Assembly (NCBI RefSeq): GCF_015476655.1
Contig: NZ_JABFHF010000024.1
Span: forward strand, 1-64,000
Source of the DNA: Aquiflexum lacus
GTDB lineage: Bacteria; Bacteroidota; Bacteroidia; Cytophagales; Cyclobacteriaceae
Length of the DNA stretch: 64,000 bases
Direction of reading: 5' to 3'
Shown: piece by piece, positions 35,114 to 45,100 of the stretch
Numbering within the stretch: position 1 is the first letter of the stretch
Layout of the letters: each line of letters begins with the position of its first letter
Program-made: the position numbers and the translations under genes
Notes under the pieces: generated by a model
What the model saw: only the letters and a program-made list of their open reading frames with translations
Database searches by the model: none
Told to the model about the DNA's origin: nothing

Positions 35114-35233
35114 CTCGGCAAGCTCGGTGACCGGGTTGCCTGATTTAAATAAGGGGAGTGGGAGAAATGCGGCGAAGCCGCATTTCTCCCACTCCCCTTA
35201 CCTAAACAAATTTCGGTGGTCGAGCTTGCCGAG
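35114..35233. repeat. nested long inverted repeat
   Basis: An outer pair, CTCGGCAAGCTCG (35114-35126) and its exact complement (35221-35233), encloses a central hairpin. Its 24-bp perfect stem is 35150-35173 paired with 35177-35200, and its loop is GAA. The centre includes AAGGGGAGTGGGAG and ATGCGGC. The total is 120 bp without a gene. It resembles a small mobile palindrome or REP-type element more than a terminator, since no T-tract follows. Confidence 0.7.
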
Positions 35234-35424
35234 ACCCCTCTTTTACTTTTTTTACTGAAATATGGTGATGTGGAGAATATCCCGATAATCTACCTTCAAT
35301 CCCACCTTGACCCATATCATGCAAAAGAGTGACTTATGTCATGATTATTAAGGGTTTATCTAAATACCTTGATGGCTCAAAATTCACCATTTGGTTCTTG
35401 TCGAATAACTTAAAATACGCCATT

Positions 35425-35787
35425 ATGAATTCTCCCAAATTTCAATCCACACTTTCTGAAGCCGATGATATGCTCGACTTGGCCAAAGAAGAACTTTGCC
35501 GTCCCGAAGAGGACGTGGTCCATTATAATGTCTGTAAACACGCCTACAAGGCCATTGAAAAATACATGACAGGGTACCTGATTCAGCATGGCGCACATAT
35601 TCAGAATTCCAACCACATCAAGGATTTGTTGGGTCAATGTCAAAAAGTCGATAAAAAATTCAATGACATCAACTTTGATCCGGTAATCAGTGCTGATGAT
35701 CCTGAAAAGCTGATGATGAACCTGCATACTGCGCAGACATTCATTATGCTGGCCGAAAAAACCAGGGATCTTGTTGGCAAAAATTAA
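35425..35787 (+). CDS. HEPN-like domain protein
   Basis: A 120-residue all-alpha protein from ATG at 35425 (earlier starts would add an unlikely tail). The pattern DDMLDLAKEELCR ... VCKHAYKAIEKYMTGYLI ... KDLLGQCQKVDKKF ... HTAQTFIMLAEKTRDLV matches HEPN-domain proteins, in which a helix bundle binds nucleotides or acts as a ribonuclease. The Rx4-6H motif of toxic HEPN RNases is not evident. It lies 128 bp ahead of the giant PFOR gene, on the same strand; a functional tie is not shown. Confidence 0.55.
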   Translation: MNSPKFQSTLSEADDMLDLAKEELCRPEEDVVHYNVCKHAYKAIEKYMTGYLIQHGAHIQNSNHIKDLLGQCQKVDKKFNDINFDPVISADDPEKLMMNLHTAQTFIMLAEKTRDLVGKN

Positions 35788-35915
35788 AGAAGTTCAAGCC
35801 AACAGTTTTCTTATCCAAAACAAGTCCTCTCTCCACCACAAAAACCATCTTCTAAACTTGGGATGGCATTCCTAAGCTTATAACATTTTCATCAATCCCA
35901 CTACGAGATAACGTC

Positions 35916-38900
35916 ATGGAAAATAAAAACAAGCAATTCAAATATCCAGGTACCAGGGTAGCCCTCGATGGCAATACCGTTGCCATCATGTGTGAGCGTG
36001 AATCCTCAGACGCGGCAGGTGCCTATCCCATTACCCCATCCACCCAAATGGGGGAATATTGGGCGGAAGAAGCCGCCAAAGGTCACCTCAATATTTCAGA
36101 TAGACCCTTGATTTTTATAGAACCGGAAGGTGAACATGCTGCGGCGGCTGTTACTGCGGGACTTTCCATGACCGGGTTACGGGCAGCTAATTTCTCCTCG
36201 GGACAGGGAATTGCCTACATGCACGAATCATTGTATGCGGCGGTGGGCAAAAGACTGACCTACATTCTCAACATCGGTGCCCGGGCCATGACGAAATCCA
36301 CGCTCAACGTGCATGCGGGCCATGATGACTACCATGCCATTGATGACACCGGATTTTTTCAGTTGTTTGCCAAAAACGCTCAGGCAGTAGCTGACCTCAA
36401 TATCATTTCACACCGTATCGCTGAATTGGCCTTAAACCCAGGGGTAATCGCCCAAGATGGATTTTTGACCACGCACTTGATTGAATCCCTGATGTTGCCC
36501 GAGCGGGAATTGATCAAGGAATTTCTGGGCCGCCCTGATGACATCATCAATACCCCAACGCCATCCCAAAGGATGATTTATGGTGATATGAGGCGGAGAA
36601 TTCCGGAGATTTGGGATGTGGATAATCCCATGATGGCCGGAATTGTCCAAAACCAGGATTCCTACATGCAGAGTGTGGCAGCCCAGCGTCCATTTTTCTT
36701 CGATCACATCAAAGAATTGACGGACCAATCTTTTGAAGATTACTACAAACTGACCGGGCGGAAATATGAAAGGGTGATGACCTACAAGGTCGAAGATGCA
36801 GATTACCTGATTCTTGGTCAGGGCAGTGTCGTCCCCAGTGCGCAGGCAGTAGTAGACTATTTGAGAAAAACCCGGGGCATTAAAGTCGGAGTGGTTGATT
36901 TGGTCATGTTCCGACCCTTTCCTGCCGATCTTTTGGGCCATATTCTGAAAGGCCGAAAAGGCGTAACCATCCTGGAAAGGTTGGATCAGCCATTGGCGGA
37001 AGATTCTCCCATTATGAGAGAAACCCGAGCCGTTATTTCAAAATGTATTGAAAACGGGAACTTCAAAAAAGACAAACCCTATCCCGAATTGGCCACATAC
37101 GCTTACGGTGATATGCCTTCCTTGTATACAGGTTCATTTGGAATGGGTAGCCGTGACCTTCAACCCGAAGGAATTATTGGTGCAGTGGAGAATATGCTTC
37201 CAAATGGAAAGCACAAAACAAGATTCTATTTGTCCATAGACTTTATCAGGGAAAATGCTTTCACACCCAAGCAAAGGGCACATCAGGAAACCATTCAGGA
37301 GTCTTATCCTTTGGTAAAAGAATTGGCCCTTCACGGTTCTGAAAACCCTAACCTGATGCCCAAAGGCGCCATCACGGTGAGATTTCACTCTATTGGTGGT
37401 TGGGGCGCGATTACAACAGGTAAAAACCTGGCGATGACCCTTTTTGAATTGTTGGGATATGACATCAAAGCCAATCCGAAATATGGTTCTGAGAAGAAAG
37501 GGCAACCCACCACGTACTACCTTGCCGCCGCCCCCGAACCGATCAATATCAACTGCGAATACTATTTCGTGGATGTGGTGCTTTCTCCTGACCCCAACGT
37601 CTTCAAGCATACCAATGCTTTGGCAGGGCTCAAAAACGGGGGAACCTTTATCATCCAAAGTGAAAGAAAGACTGCCGATGAAGTTTGGGCAGACATTCCG
37701 AAACATTATCAAAAACTCATCATAGAAAATGAAATCAGGGTATTTTATGTAGATGGATTTAAGATTGCCAGAGAGGAAGCATCGGATGTTGAACTACAAT
37801 TGAGAATGCAGGGGATTGCCTTCCAAGGCGCCTTCTTTGCAGCCTCACCTTTGATGGAAAAAGCAGGCCTAAGCGATGTGGCATTATTGAAAGCCATCGA
37901 AGACCAATTACAGCATAAGTTTGGCGGCAAAGGCCAACGCGTAGTCGATGACAATATGCGGGTTGTAAAGCGTGGTTTTGATGAAGTGTATGAAATCAAA
38001 AACAAGGTCTTGGGTGCCCAAACAGAAAAAACTAACGGGCAGTGGGTAGCCACCATCCCAAGCATTCTCAAAACAACCCCTCAGAGTGAATCCAAACTGA
38101 GTGATATCCACAGGTTCTGGGAACAGACCGGTAATTTCTACCAAACAGGTCAGGGCAATGACAACCTCACCGACCCATTCATCGGATTGAGTGTGATGCC
38201 TGCCGCATCTTCCTTGTTCAGGGACATGACAGGAATCCGTTTTGAGCATCCGGAATGGGTGCCGGACAATTGTACAGCTTGTGGTAACTGCTACACCGTT
38301 TGTCCCGATACCGCCATCCCGGGATTGGTCACGGAGTTGTCCGATGTCTTGGATACCGTATTGAAGCGGGTGAAAAGGAATCATGATAAGCTCGAGTTTT
38401 TGCCCAAAACTGTCAAACAATTAGAGCCTAGGGTACGCACACTTTTCAATGAACCCCATGATGGCGTCACGGTCAATAACCTGATCAATGAAGCCATTGA
38501 CGAGGTGATTGCCCAAGAGAAAAAAGATTCTTTGCTTTCAACAGAATTGGGATGGTTCAGGGATGAGCTTGGAGATTTCCAATTTGCATTGACCAGGCCT
38601 TATTATGACCTGCATGAGAAAAAGAACCCCAACAGTGGCGGCTTATTCAGCATCACAGTAAATCCAAATACCTGCAAAGGCTGTATGGAGTGTATAGCAG
38701 TATGTGATGATGACGCATTGAGAATTGTGAAGCAAACCGATGATTCTGTAGACAGGCTTCGCAAAGAATGGAGCGTATGGAGTGACCTTCCCAATACCCC
38801 TAAAAAATTCAACCGTGTTGATAATTTGGAAGAAAAGATCGGTCCTTTGGAAACCATCTTGTTGGACAAAAATGCTTATCAAAGTTTTGCCAGTGGAGAT

Positions 38901-40823
38901 GGGGCCTGCTTAGGTTGTTCCGAAAAATCCGTGGTCCACTTGTTTATGGCAACCGTGGAATCTCTGATGATTCCAAGGGTTGAAAAACATATAGTCTATC
39001 TTGAAGAACTGATCGAAAAACTGGAAAAACACATTCAGTTGAAACTTATGAATACTGTCAATATTTTGGATACCAATATGATGTCCAAGATTATGTCAGA
39101 AATGCAGGGCGGTGATCTGACTATGGCAGAAATTGCCAGTAGAATGGAATCCGAGAAAGGGTCTTCCCCCATAGACCAAGAATGGCTGCGGGAGACTTCT
39201 CAGACGCTGACCGGACTGAAACACCTGCATTGGAAATATACCAAAGGGAACACCGGGAAAGGCCGTTCTACTATGGGGATGACCAATGCCACCGGATGTA
39301 CCTCGGTTTGGGGCAGTACTTACCCCTATAACCCATACCCATTCCCTTGGGCCAACCACCTCTTTCAGGACAGCACCTCCATGGCCATGGGGATATTTGA
39401 AGGCCACATGTCCAAAATGGCTGATGGTTTCAAACTTATCCGAAAAGCAGAAATGGAGTTGAAAGGCAGTTATAATGCCCGAGAGCAAAAAGAGTTCTTT
39501 ACCTATTTCAACTGGGGTCAGTTTACCGATGAAGAATGGAAATTATGTCCACCTGTAGTCGCTTTGGGCGGGGATGGTGCCATGTATGATATTGGTTTCC
39601 AAAACCTGTCAAGAATGATGGCATCAGGTAAGCCGATCAAAGTCGTGGTGGTAGATACTCAAGTATATTCCAATACCGGAGGACAGGCATGTACCTCAGG
39701 ATTTATCGGACAGGTTTCCGACATGGCCCAATATGGCAAAGTCTGGAAGGGAAAATCTGAACCCAGAAAAGAAATCGGACTGATTGCCATGGCCCATAGA
39801 AATACCTATGTCCTCCAAGGCACTTTGGCCAATACCAGTCAGATGATCGAAGGCTTTATAGACGGTCTGATGACCAAGCGCCCTGCTCTGTTCAACCTCT
39901 ATACTACCTGCCAACCGGAACATGGCGTGGCAGATGACATGGGTGCACATCAGGCAAAATTGGCGGTGGAATCCAGGGCTTACCCACTATTCCGATACAA
40001 TCCCGACAAAGGAGTCACTCCTGAGGAGGCCTTTGACCTGGAAGGTAATCCTGCCATGCACCAAAACTGGCCGACCTACCAACTCAAATACATTGAAAAC
40101 AACCGTCAAAAAACGATGGAAGTTGCCATGACATTTGCGGATTTTGCTTTGACAGAAGCGCGATTCAGAAAGCATTTCCGAAATGCTCCCCGTGACACTT
40201 GGAATGAAAACATGGTGGTGCTGGAAGAATTTTTGGAACTGGAAAAAAGCGAAAGAGAAGGCAAATTCCCATACATCTGGGCAGTTGACAGAAAGCAGCA
40301 CCTTACCCGGGTATTGGTAGCCAAGACGATGGTGGAATCCTGTGAAGAGCGACGTGATTTCTGGATCATGCTCAAAGCCATTGCAGGAGTAAAACCTGAA
40401 AGCAAAATGCCTGCAGAGGATCTGGAAAGCAAAGTGAGGGCAGAAGTCATAGGAAGGATTGCCAAAGGTTTGATGAAAATGGCAGGAGATGATGGTGCAG
40501 GAATTTTGGATTTTGCCCTTGATGGAGAGAAAACGGAAGCAGCCAAACCAGCTGACGCCGGATCCAACGGTCAATCCATGTCACCATGGTTGGAAACAGA
40601 ATTCTGTACCTCCTGTGACGAATGCATCAAGTTAAATCCCAATATGTTCCAATACAACAATGACAAAAAGGCATTTATCAAAGACCCCAACGCGGGACCG
40701 TATCAGGATTTGGTAAAAGCTGCTGAGAAATGTACAGCAGGCGTGATTCATCCCGGACTACCGGCTGATAAAAGTGAAGCTGATATAGATAAATGGATTA
40801 AAAGAGGAGAAAAATTCAATTGA
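35916..40823 (+). CDS. nifJ: pyruvate:ferredoxin oxidoreductase (NifJ-type), enlarged
   Basis: A 1635-residue 2-oxoacid:ferredoxin oxidoreductase, against about 1200 for typical NifJ. Order: alpha domain with AGAYPITPSTQMGEYWAEEA and IGARAM; domain II; gamma domain (RFHSIGGWGAITTGKNLA); a first [4Fe-4S] motif CTACGNCYTVCP near 786; about 120 inserted residues; a second motif CKGCMECIAVC near 920; a further Cys (ACLGCSEKS); an insert; and the thiamine-PP domain with GDGAMYD (near 1218) and SNTGGQ (near 1252). The last 75 residues add a single-cluster ferredoxin (CTSCDEC from Cys1564, then EKCTAGVIHPG). It makes acetyl-CoA and reduced ferredoxin from pyruvate, or the reverse. The gene ends 4 bp before rnfC. 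Confidence 0.9.
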   Translation: MENKNKQFKYPGTRVALDGNTVAIMCERESSDAAGAYPITPSTQMGEYWAEEAAKGHLNISDRPLIFIEPEGEHAAAAVTAGLSMTGLRAANFSSGQGIAYMHESLYAAVGKRLTYILNIGARAMTKSTLNVHAGHDDYHAIDDTGFFQLFAKNAQAVADLNIISHRIAELALNPGVIAQDGFLTTHLIESLMLPERELIKEFLGRPDDIINTPTPSQRMIYGDMRRRIPEIWDVDNPMMAGIVQNQDSYMQSVAAQRPFFFDHIKELTDQSFEDYYKLTGRKYERVMTYKVEDADYLILGQGSVVPSAQAVVDYLRKTRGIKVGVVDLVMFRPFPADLLGHILKGRKGVTILERLDQPLAEDSPIMRETRAVISKCIENGNFKKDKPYPELATYAYGDMPSLYTGSFGMGSRDLQPEGIIGAVENMLPNGKHKTRFYLSIDFIRENAFTPKQRAHQETIQESYPLVKELALHGSENPNLMPKGAITVRFHSIGGWGAITTGKNLAMTLFELLGYDIKANPKYGSEKKGQPTTYYLAAAPEPININCEYYFVDVVLSPDPNVFKHTNALAGLKNGGTFIIQSERKTADEVWADIPKHYQKLIIENEIRVFYVDGFKIAREEASDVELQLRMQGIAFQGAFFAASPLMEKAGLSDVALLKAIEDQLQHKFGGKGQRVVDDNMRVVKRGFDEVYEIKNKVLGAQTEKTNGQWVATIPSILKTTPQSESKLSDIHRFWEQTGNFYQTGQGNDNLTDPFIGLSVMPAASSLFRDMTGIRFEHPEWVPDNCTACGNCYTVCPDTAIPGLVTELSDVLDTVLKRVKRNHDKLEFLPKTVKQLEPRVRTLFNEPHDGVTVNNLINEAIDEVIAQEKKDSLLSTELGWFRDELGDFQFALTRPYYDLHEKKNPNSGGLFSITVNPNTCKGCMECIAVCDDDALRIVKQTDDSVDRLRKEWSVWSDLPNTPKKFNRVDNLEEKIGPLETILLDKNAYQSFASGDGACLGCSEKSVVHLFMATVESLMIPRVEKHIVYLEELIEKLEKHIQLKLMNTVNILDTNMMSKIMSEMQGGDLTMAEIASRMESEKGSSPIDQEWLRETSQTLTGLKHLHWKYTKGNTGKGRSTMGMTNATGCTSVWGSTYPYNPYPFPWANHLFQDSTSMAMGIFEGHMSKMADGFKLIRKAEMELKGSYNAREQKEFFTYFNWGQFTDEEWKLCPPVVALGGDGAMYDIGFQNLSRMMASGKPIKVVVVDTQVYSNTGGQACTSGFIGQVSDMAQYGKVWKGKSEPRKEIGLIAMAHRNTYVLQGTLANTSQMIEGFIDGLMTKRPALFNLYTTCQPEHGVADDMGAHQAKLAVESRAYPLFRYNPDKGVTPEEAFDLEGNPAMHQNWPTYQLKYIENNRQKTMEVAMTFADFALTEARFRKHFRNAPRDTWNENMVVLEEFLELEKSEREGKFPYIWAVDRKQHLTRVLVAKTMVESCEERRDFWIMLKAIAGVKPESKMPAEDLESKVRAEVIGRIAKGLMKMAGDDGAGILDFALDGEKTEAAKPADAGSNGQSMSPWLETEFCTSCDECIKLNPNMFQYNNDKKAFIKDPNAGPYQDLVKAAEKCTAGVIHPGLPADKSEADIDKWIKRGEKFN

Positions 40824-40827
40824 TACC

Positions 40828-42177
40828 GTGCTGACCTCATTGAAAAATACCTTTAAACACGGTGTCCATCCGCCCGAAAACAAGGAGGAGACAAATGGAC
40901 TGCCCATCAGGCAGTTTCCATTTGCCCCTTTGATTATTTTACCTGTGCAGCAACATATAGGGGCTGCTTCTCAGATAATTGTCAAGGAAGGGCAAGAGGT
41001 ATCCCGGGGACAATTGCTGGCAAAAGCCAATGGTTATATGTCCGTACCCATGCATTCCCCGGTGTCAGGCAAAATCAGAAAAATTGCGGATGTGCTGCTT
41101 ATCTCCGGTCAAACTTCTCCGGGAATTTACCTGGAACCCTTTCCATATTCGGGTCAGGAAGTAGTGGTAGGCAATCCAATATCCCTAGACGCAAGTCCCG
41201 AGGAAATTCTGAAAGGTATTCAGGATGCGGGAATTGTGGGCTTGGGAGGCGCTGCTTTCCCTACCCATGTCAAACTCAAGATTCCGGAAGGAAAAACCTG
41301 TGATTACCTGATCATCAACGGAATTGAATGTGAACCCTACCTGACCACAGACCATCGGGTCATGTTGGAACAAGCAGATGATATTTTCACAGGAATCCGA
41401 TATTTATTGAAAGTGACCGGAGCCAAGGAAGTCATCATCGGCATAGAAGCCAATAAGCAAGATGCCGCTGATCATCTCTCTTCTAAAATCCCCACAGATT
41501 TACCGGTCAGAGTACAGGTAGTTCCAGTAAAATACCCACAGGGCGCAGAGAAAATGCTGATCACGGCTTTGTTGGGCAAAGAAGTTCCTTCGGGAGGATT
41601 GCCCATTGAAGTCAATGCTGTCGTGGTGAATGTAGCCACAACTGCCGAAATCGGGAGACTATTGCCACATGGACAGGGCATACAGGAACGTGTGATTACC
41701 ATTACCGGACCCGGAGTCAAGAAAAAAGGAAATTACCTGATCCCTATCGGGACGCCATTGCGCTATGTGCTGGAACAGGTCGGTGCTGTAGACAATATCA
41801 GTGAAGTATATATGGGCGGGCCTATGATGGGTGTTTCCGCGTCAAGTTTGGATATCTCTATCGTAAAAGGAACTTCAGGCATTGTTGTCTTTGGAGATAA
41901 TGAGGTGCGGAAAGTGGATAAAATCTATCCCTGCATCAAATGCGGTGCCTGTGTAGATGCCTGTCCTATTTTCCTGAATCCTTCCAAGCTTGGGATTTTG
42001 GCAAAATTCGAGGCCTATGATACCATGGCGGAGGAATTCAACTTAATGGATTGCTTCGAATGTGGTTCATGTTCCTATGTATGTCCCTCAAACATTCCTT
42101 TGGTGCAATATTTCCGCCTTTCCAAAGGAATAGTCAGAAAACGAAATTCAGCTAAACAACAGAAATCAAATGCTTAG
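40828..42177 (+). CDS. rnfC: Rnf complex subunit C
   Basis: A 449-residue RnfC/RsxC with a GTG start at 40828, 4 bp after the PFOR stop. An N-terminal biotinyl-like SLBB region (VKEGQEVSRGQLLAKANGY, HSPVSGKI), the NADH/FMN-binding Rossmann part (GIVGLGGAAFPTHVKL, INGIECEPYLTTDHR) and two [4Fe-4S] motifs (CIKCGACVDACP and CFECGSCSYVCPSNIPLVQY) are all present. It is the NAD-reactive cytoplasmic subunit of the ferredoxin:NAD oxidoreductase. It overlaps rnfD by 8 bp. Confidence 0.95.
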   Translation: MLTSLKNTFKHGVHPPENKEETNGLPIRQFPFAPLIILPVQQHIGAASQIIVKEGQEVSRGQLLAKANGYMSVPMHSPVSGKIRKIADVLLISGQTSPGIYLEPFPYSGQEVVVGNPISLDASPEEILKGIQDAGIVGLGGAAFPTHVKLKIPEGKTCDYLIINGIECEPYLTTDHRVMLEQADDIFTGIRYLLKVTGAKEVIIGIEANKQDAADHLSSKIPTDLPVRVQVVPVKYPQGAEKMLITALLGKEVPSGGLPIEVNAVVVNVATTAEIGRLLPHGQGIQERVITITGPGVKKKGNYLIPIGTPLRYVLEQVGAVDNISEVYMGGPMMGVSASSLDISIVKGTSGIVVFGDNEVRKVDKIYPCIKCGACVDACPIFLNPSKLGILAKFEAYDTMAEEFNLMDCFECGSCSYVCPSNIPLVQYFRLSKGIVRKRNSAKQQKSNA

Positions 42178-43183
42178 CAAGACCCTTCATATCAGCACCT
42201 CTCCCCACATCAACAAAGGTGTGTCCACGGACATGATTATGAAAAACGTGGTCTATGCCCTGATACCTGTTGCTTTGTTTTCAGTCTATGCTTTTGGAAT
42301 CAATGCCTTGCTGGTTATCATTACCGCAGTAATTTCAGCTGTGATGACCGAACACCTGTTGTGCAGGTGGTCAAATCAGCAAAGTACGGTTTCGGATTGG
42401 TCGGCCATCATTACCGGACTTCTTTTGGGATTGACTTTGCCACCGATTTTCCCGCTGTGGATGACTTTCCTTGGGGGAGTCATGGCCATTGCTTTGGGCA
42501 AATTTGTCTTTGGAGGCTTGGGCTATAATGCCTTTAATCCTGCCTTGGTGGGCAGGGCTATCTTGCAGGCCGCATTTCCTGTGGCCATCACTACCTGGCA
42601 TCCAGCCTTTTTGGAAGATCGCTTTGTCAGTATTTCCAAATCTGTCATGGCATTCCCTTTTACGGAACCAATTGTGGATGGAATCTCCGGCGCAACACCC
42701 CTTTCAGCATTCAAATTTGACCAAATCACTACAGACAGTGCAGACCTTGCCTTGGGATTGATCAGTGGATCTACCGGTGAAACCTGTTCTTGGCTGATAG
42801 CCTTGGGCGGGATTTATCTGATTTATAAGAAAATGATGAACTGGCGAATTCCGGTCACGATTCTGTTGACGGTTTTTGTTTTAAGTGGCATCCTGTATCT
42901 AGTTGAAAGCCAAATTTACCCCTCACCGACATTTATGCTCTTCTCAGGAGGACTGATGCTTGGGGCTGTATTTATGGCTACCGATATGGTGGGTTCACCC
43001 ATCACACCTTTGGGCATAGTCATTTATGGGATATTTATTGGCGTATTGGTGGTCGTCATCCGAATTTGGGGAGGTCTTCCAGAAGGAGTGATGTATGCCA
43101 TTTTGTTGGGAAATGCCCTTACGCCTCAGATTGACAGTTTGATCAAGCCGAAAGTTTATGGGTCTAAAAAAGTAATGGTATGA
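42170..43183 (+). CDS. rnfD: Rnf complex subunit D
   Basis: A 337-residue integral membrane subunit with a start typical of RnfD/NqrB (TSPHINKGVSTDMIMKNVVY), 9-10 helices and covalent FMN site Thr176 in SGATPLSAF. It takes part in electron transfer across the membrane and in Na+ or H+ translocation. It overlaps rnfC by 8 bp and rnfG by 4 bp (ATGA), so translation is coupled. Confidence 0.95.
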   Translation: MLSKTLHISTSPHINKGVSTDMIMKNVVYALIPVALFSVYAFGINALLVIITAVISAVMTEHLLCRWSNQQSTVSDWSAIITGLLLGLTLPPIFPLWMTFLGGVMAIALGKFVFGGLGYNAFNPALVGRAILQAAFPVAITTWHPAFLEDRFVSISKSVMAFPFTEPIVDGISGATPLSAFKFDQITTDSADLALGLISGSTGETCSWLIALGGIYLIYKKMMNWRIPVTILLTVFVLSGILYLVESQIYPSPTFMLFSGGLMLGAVFMATDMVGSPITPLGIVIYGIFIGVLVVVIRIWGGLPEGVMYAILLGNALTPQIDSLIKPKVYGSKKVMV

Positions 43184-43875
43184 GCGACAATAAAACCATA
43201 CAAACAGGGTCAACAGGAAGCAGCAAAAAAATGCTGACCGCCATGGTAGGGATCGGTGTTTTCTGTGCTTTATTGATTGTATTGACCTATGAAGGAACCA
43301 AAGAAAGAATTGATACGCTCAAAGCGGAAGCATTGGAGAAAGCGGTTTTCAATGTTCTGCCGGGAATCACAAAAACGAGGATTTATGAATTGACCCCTGA
43401 GGGGACTTTTGTTCCTTCGGATGGCATGGACCGAACCAAGACGGTGGTTTATGCAGGTTTTGATGATAGCGATACTTTCAAAGGAGTCGCCATTGAAGCA
43501 AGTGGGCAAGGATATGCGGATGTCATCCGCATCCTGTATGGCTACGATCCATCTACGCAAACAGTGGTGGGATTTTATGTGCTGGAAAGTAAAGAGACAC
43601 CCGGATTGGGTGATAAGATTGAAAAGGATGATAATTTCCTGGCCAATTTCAAAGCATTGGATGTCCAACTCAATGCTGATTTGACCCAAGTTGAAAATAA
43701 GGTAATTCCGGTCAAACAAGGCGGGAAGACCCAAGCTTGGGAGGTAGAAGGTATTACCGGTGCGACCATTTCTTCCCGGACTATCGGGAATATATTGGGT
43801 GAAAGTACCGCAATCATGGCTCCCTTGGTATATCATCAGAGGGATAGTTTTAAAGTAACTCCAGATCAAAAATGA
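43180..43875 (+). CDS. rnfG: Rnf complex subunit G
   Basis: A 231-residue subunit with one N-terminal helix (MVGIGVFCALLIVLTYEGTK) and a periplasmic FMN-binding domain. Thr196 in ITGATISS is the covalent FMN attachment site, and the GLGDKI loop is conserved. It relays electrons between the membrane and periplasmic flavins. It overlaps the genes on both sides by 4 bp. Confidence 0.95.
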   Translation: MSDNKTIQTGSTGSSKKMLTAMVGIGVFCALLIVLTYEGTKERIDTLKAEALEKAVFNVLPGITKTRIYELTPEGTFVPSDGMDRTKTVVYAGFDDSDTFKGVAIEASGQGYADVIRILYGYDPSTQTVVGFYVLESKETPGLGDKIEKDDNFLANFKALDVQLNADLTQVENKVIPVKQGGKTQAWEVEGITGATISSRTIGNILGESTAIMAPLVYHQRDSFKVTPDQK

Positions 43876-44513
43876 GCGCAGGAATAACAAAAAACCCGGA
43901 AATCAAAGCGGTACCAAGCTCAACCGATGAATTTATCAAAGGACTTTGGCGTGATAATCCTGTGTTTGTGCAGGTATTGGGTATGTGTCCTGTGTTGGCA
44001 GTTTCCAATACAGCGCAAAATGCCCTTGCCATGGGATTGGCCACAGCCTTCGTGTTGCTGATGTCGAATGTCCTGGTGGCTTCCCTCCGTAATTTCATAC
44101 CCAAACAGGTACGTATTGCCTCCTATATTTTGATCATCGCCACATTCGTGACCGTGGTGGATTATGCCATTCAGGCCATCAGTGTAGACTTGCACAAAAA
44201 CCTTGGCGCATTTATTTCCCTGATCGTTGTCAACTGTCTGATCTTGAGTAGGGCAGAAGCTTTTGCCTCGAAAAACACCATTGGCAAATCCATCATGGAT
44301 GCCTTGGGAATGGGCGTAGGCTTTGTATTTGCCCTGTTTTGCTTGGGTGCGGTCCGTGAAATTCTCGGTAACGGGACCTTCTTTGACATATCCCTATTTC
44401 CCGATTCATTTCAGGCATGGATCATCATGATATTACCTGCAGGAGGGTTTTTCACTTTGGCACTTTGGCTGGTACTGTTCAACTTCTATAAACTTAAAAA
44501 AGCAAAAGCATGA
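43872..44513 (+). CDS. rnfE: Rnf complex subunit E
   Basis: A 213-residue membrane protein with six helices. The cysteines LGMCPVLAVS and VNCLILSRAEAF are the conserved ones that, with those of RnfA, hold the intramembrane Fe or [2Fe-2S] centre in the Rnf/Nqr family. The N-terminus (NPEIKAVPSSTDEFIKGLWR) is typical. Overlaps of 4 bp on both sides keep it inside the coupled operon. Confidence 0.95.
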   Translation: MSAGITKNPEIKAVPSSTDEFIKGLWRDNPVFVQVLGMCPVLAVSNTAQNALAMGLATAFVLLMSNVLVASLRNFIPKQVRIASYILIIATFVTVVDYAIQAISVDLHKNLGAFISLIVVNCLILSRAEAFASKNTIGKSIMDALGMGVGFVFALFCLGAVREILGNGTFFDISLFPDSFQAWIIMILPAGGFFTLALWLVLFNFYKLKKAKA

Positions 44514-45088
44514 ACACGGAATCCTATTGGAGCATATTTATCAATGCCAGTTTGGTCAATAACTTCGTTTTGGCCTATTTCCTGGGAATCTGTCCTTTTA
44601 TGGGTGTTTCCGGAAAAATGGAAACAGCCACCAAAATGGGCGGGGCCGTGACCTTTGTGATGCTGATCAGTTCGGTATGTGCTTATGGCATACATGCCTT
44701 GTTGGTGGCCATCAATGCCCCTTTTCTGCAATTGATCAGCTATATCGTCGTGATTGCTTCGACGGTACAATTGGTGGAGATGTTTATCAAGAAAATGAGT
44801 CCTGCTTTGTTCAGGGCTTTGGGGATTTTCCTGCCGCTGATTACCACCAACTGTGCCATTTTGGGTTTGGCTTTGTTCCAGACCAACAAGGGATATGATC
44901 TTTCCCAAAGTCTGGTGTATGCCCTTGGTGCCGGAGCAGGTTTTACGCTTGCCCTACTGTTGATGGCCGGTATCAGGGAGCAATTGGAATTTGCCGAAGT
45001 GCCCAATGTGGTGAAAGGAACGGCCATTACTTTGCTGATAGCAGGGATATTGTCGCTGACATTTATGGGATTTTCCGGATTGGGTTAA
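44510..45088 (+). CDS. rnfA: Rnf complex subunit A
   Basis: A 192-residue six-helix membrane protein paired with RnfE. It has the conserved start (FINASLVNNFVLAYFLGICP, Cys included), the mirrored ITTNCAILG cysteine, and GAGAGFTLALLLMAGIREQL near the end. Together with RnfE it forms the pseudo-symmetric core holding the membrane iron centre. It is the last of the tightly overlapping C-D-G-E-A set. Confidence 0.95.
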   Translation: MNTESYWSIFINASLVNNFVLAYFLGICPFMGVSGKMETATKMGGAVTFVMLISSVCAYGIHALLVAINAPFLQLISYIVVIASTVQLVEMFIKKMSPALFRALGIFLPLITTNCAILGLALFQTNKGYDLSQSLVYALGAGAGFTLALLLMAGIREQLEFAEVPNVVKGTAITLLIAGILSLTFMGFSGLG

Positions 45089-45100
45089 TAACACATCGAC

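Noticed and set aside
35329-35424. Longer start of the HEPN-like protein
   Set aside because: The additional 32 residues look unlike the family; ATG at 35425 gives a compact helical domain.
35916-40823. PFOR length as an assembly or frameshift artefact
   Set aside because: The frame is open throughout, all catalytic parts are in order and the extra parts have sensible sequence, so the long form is taken as real.
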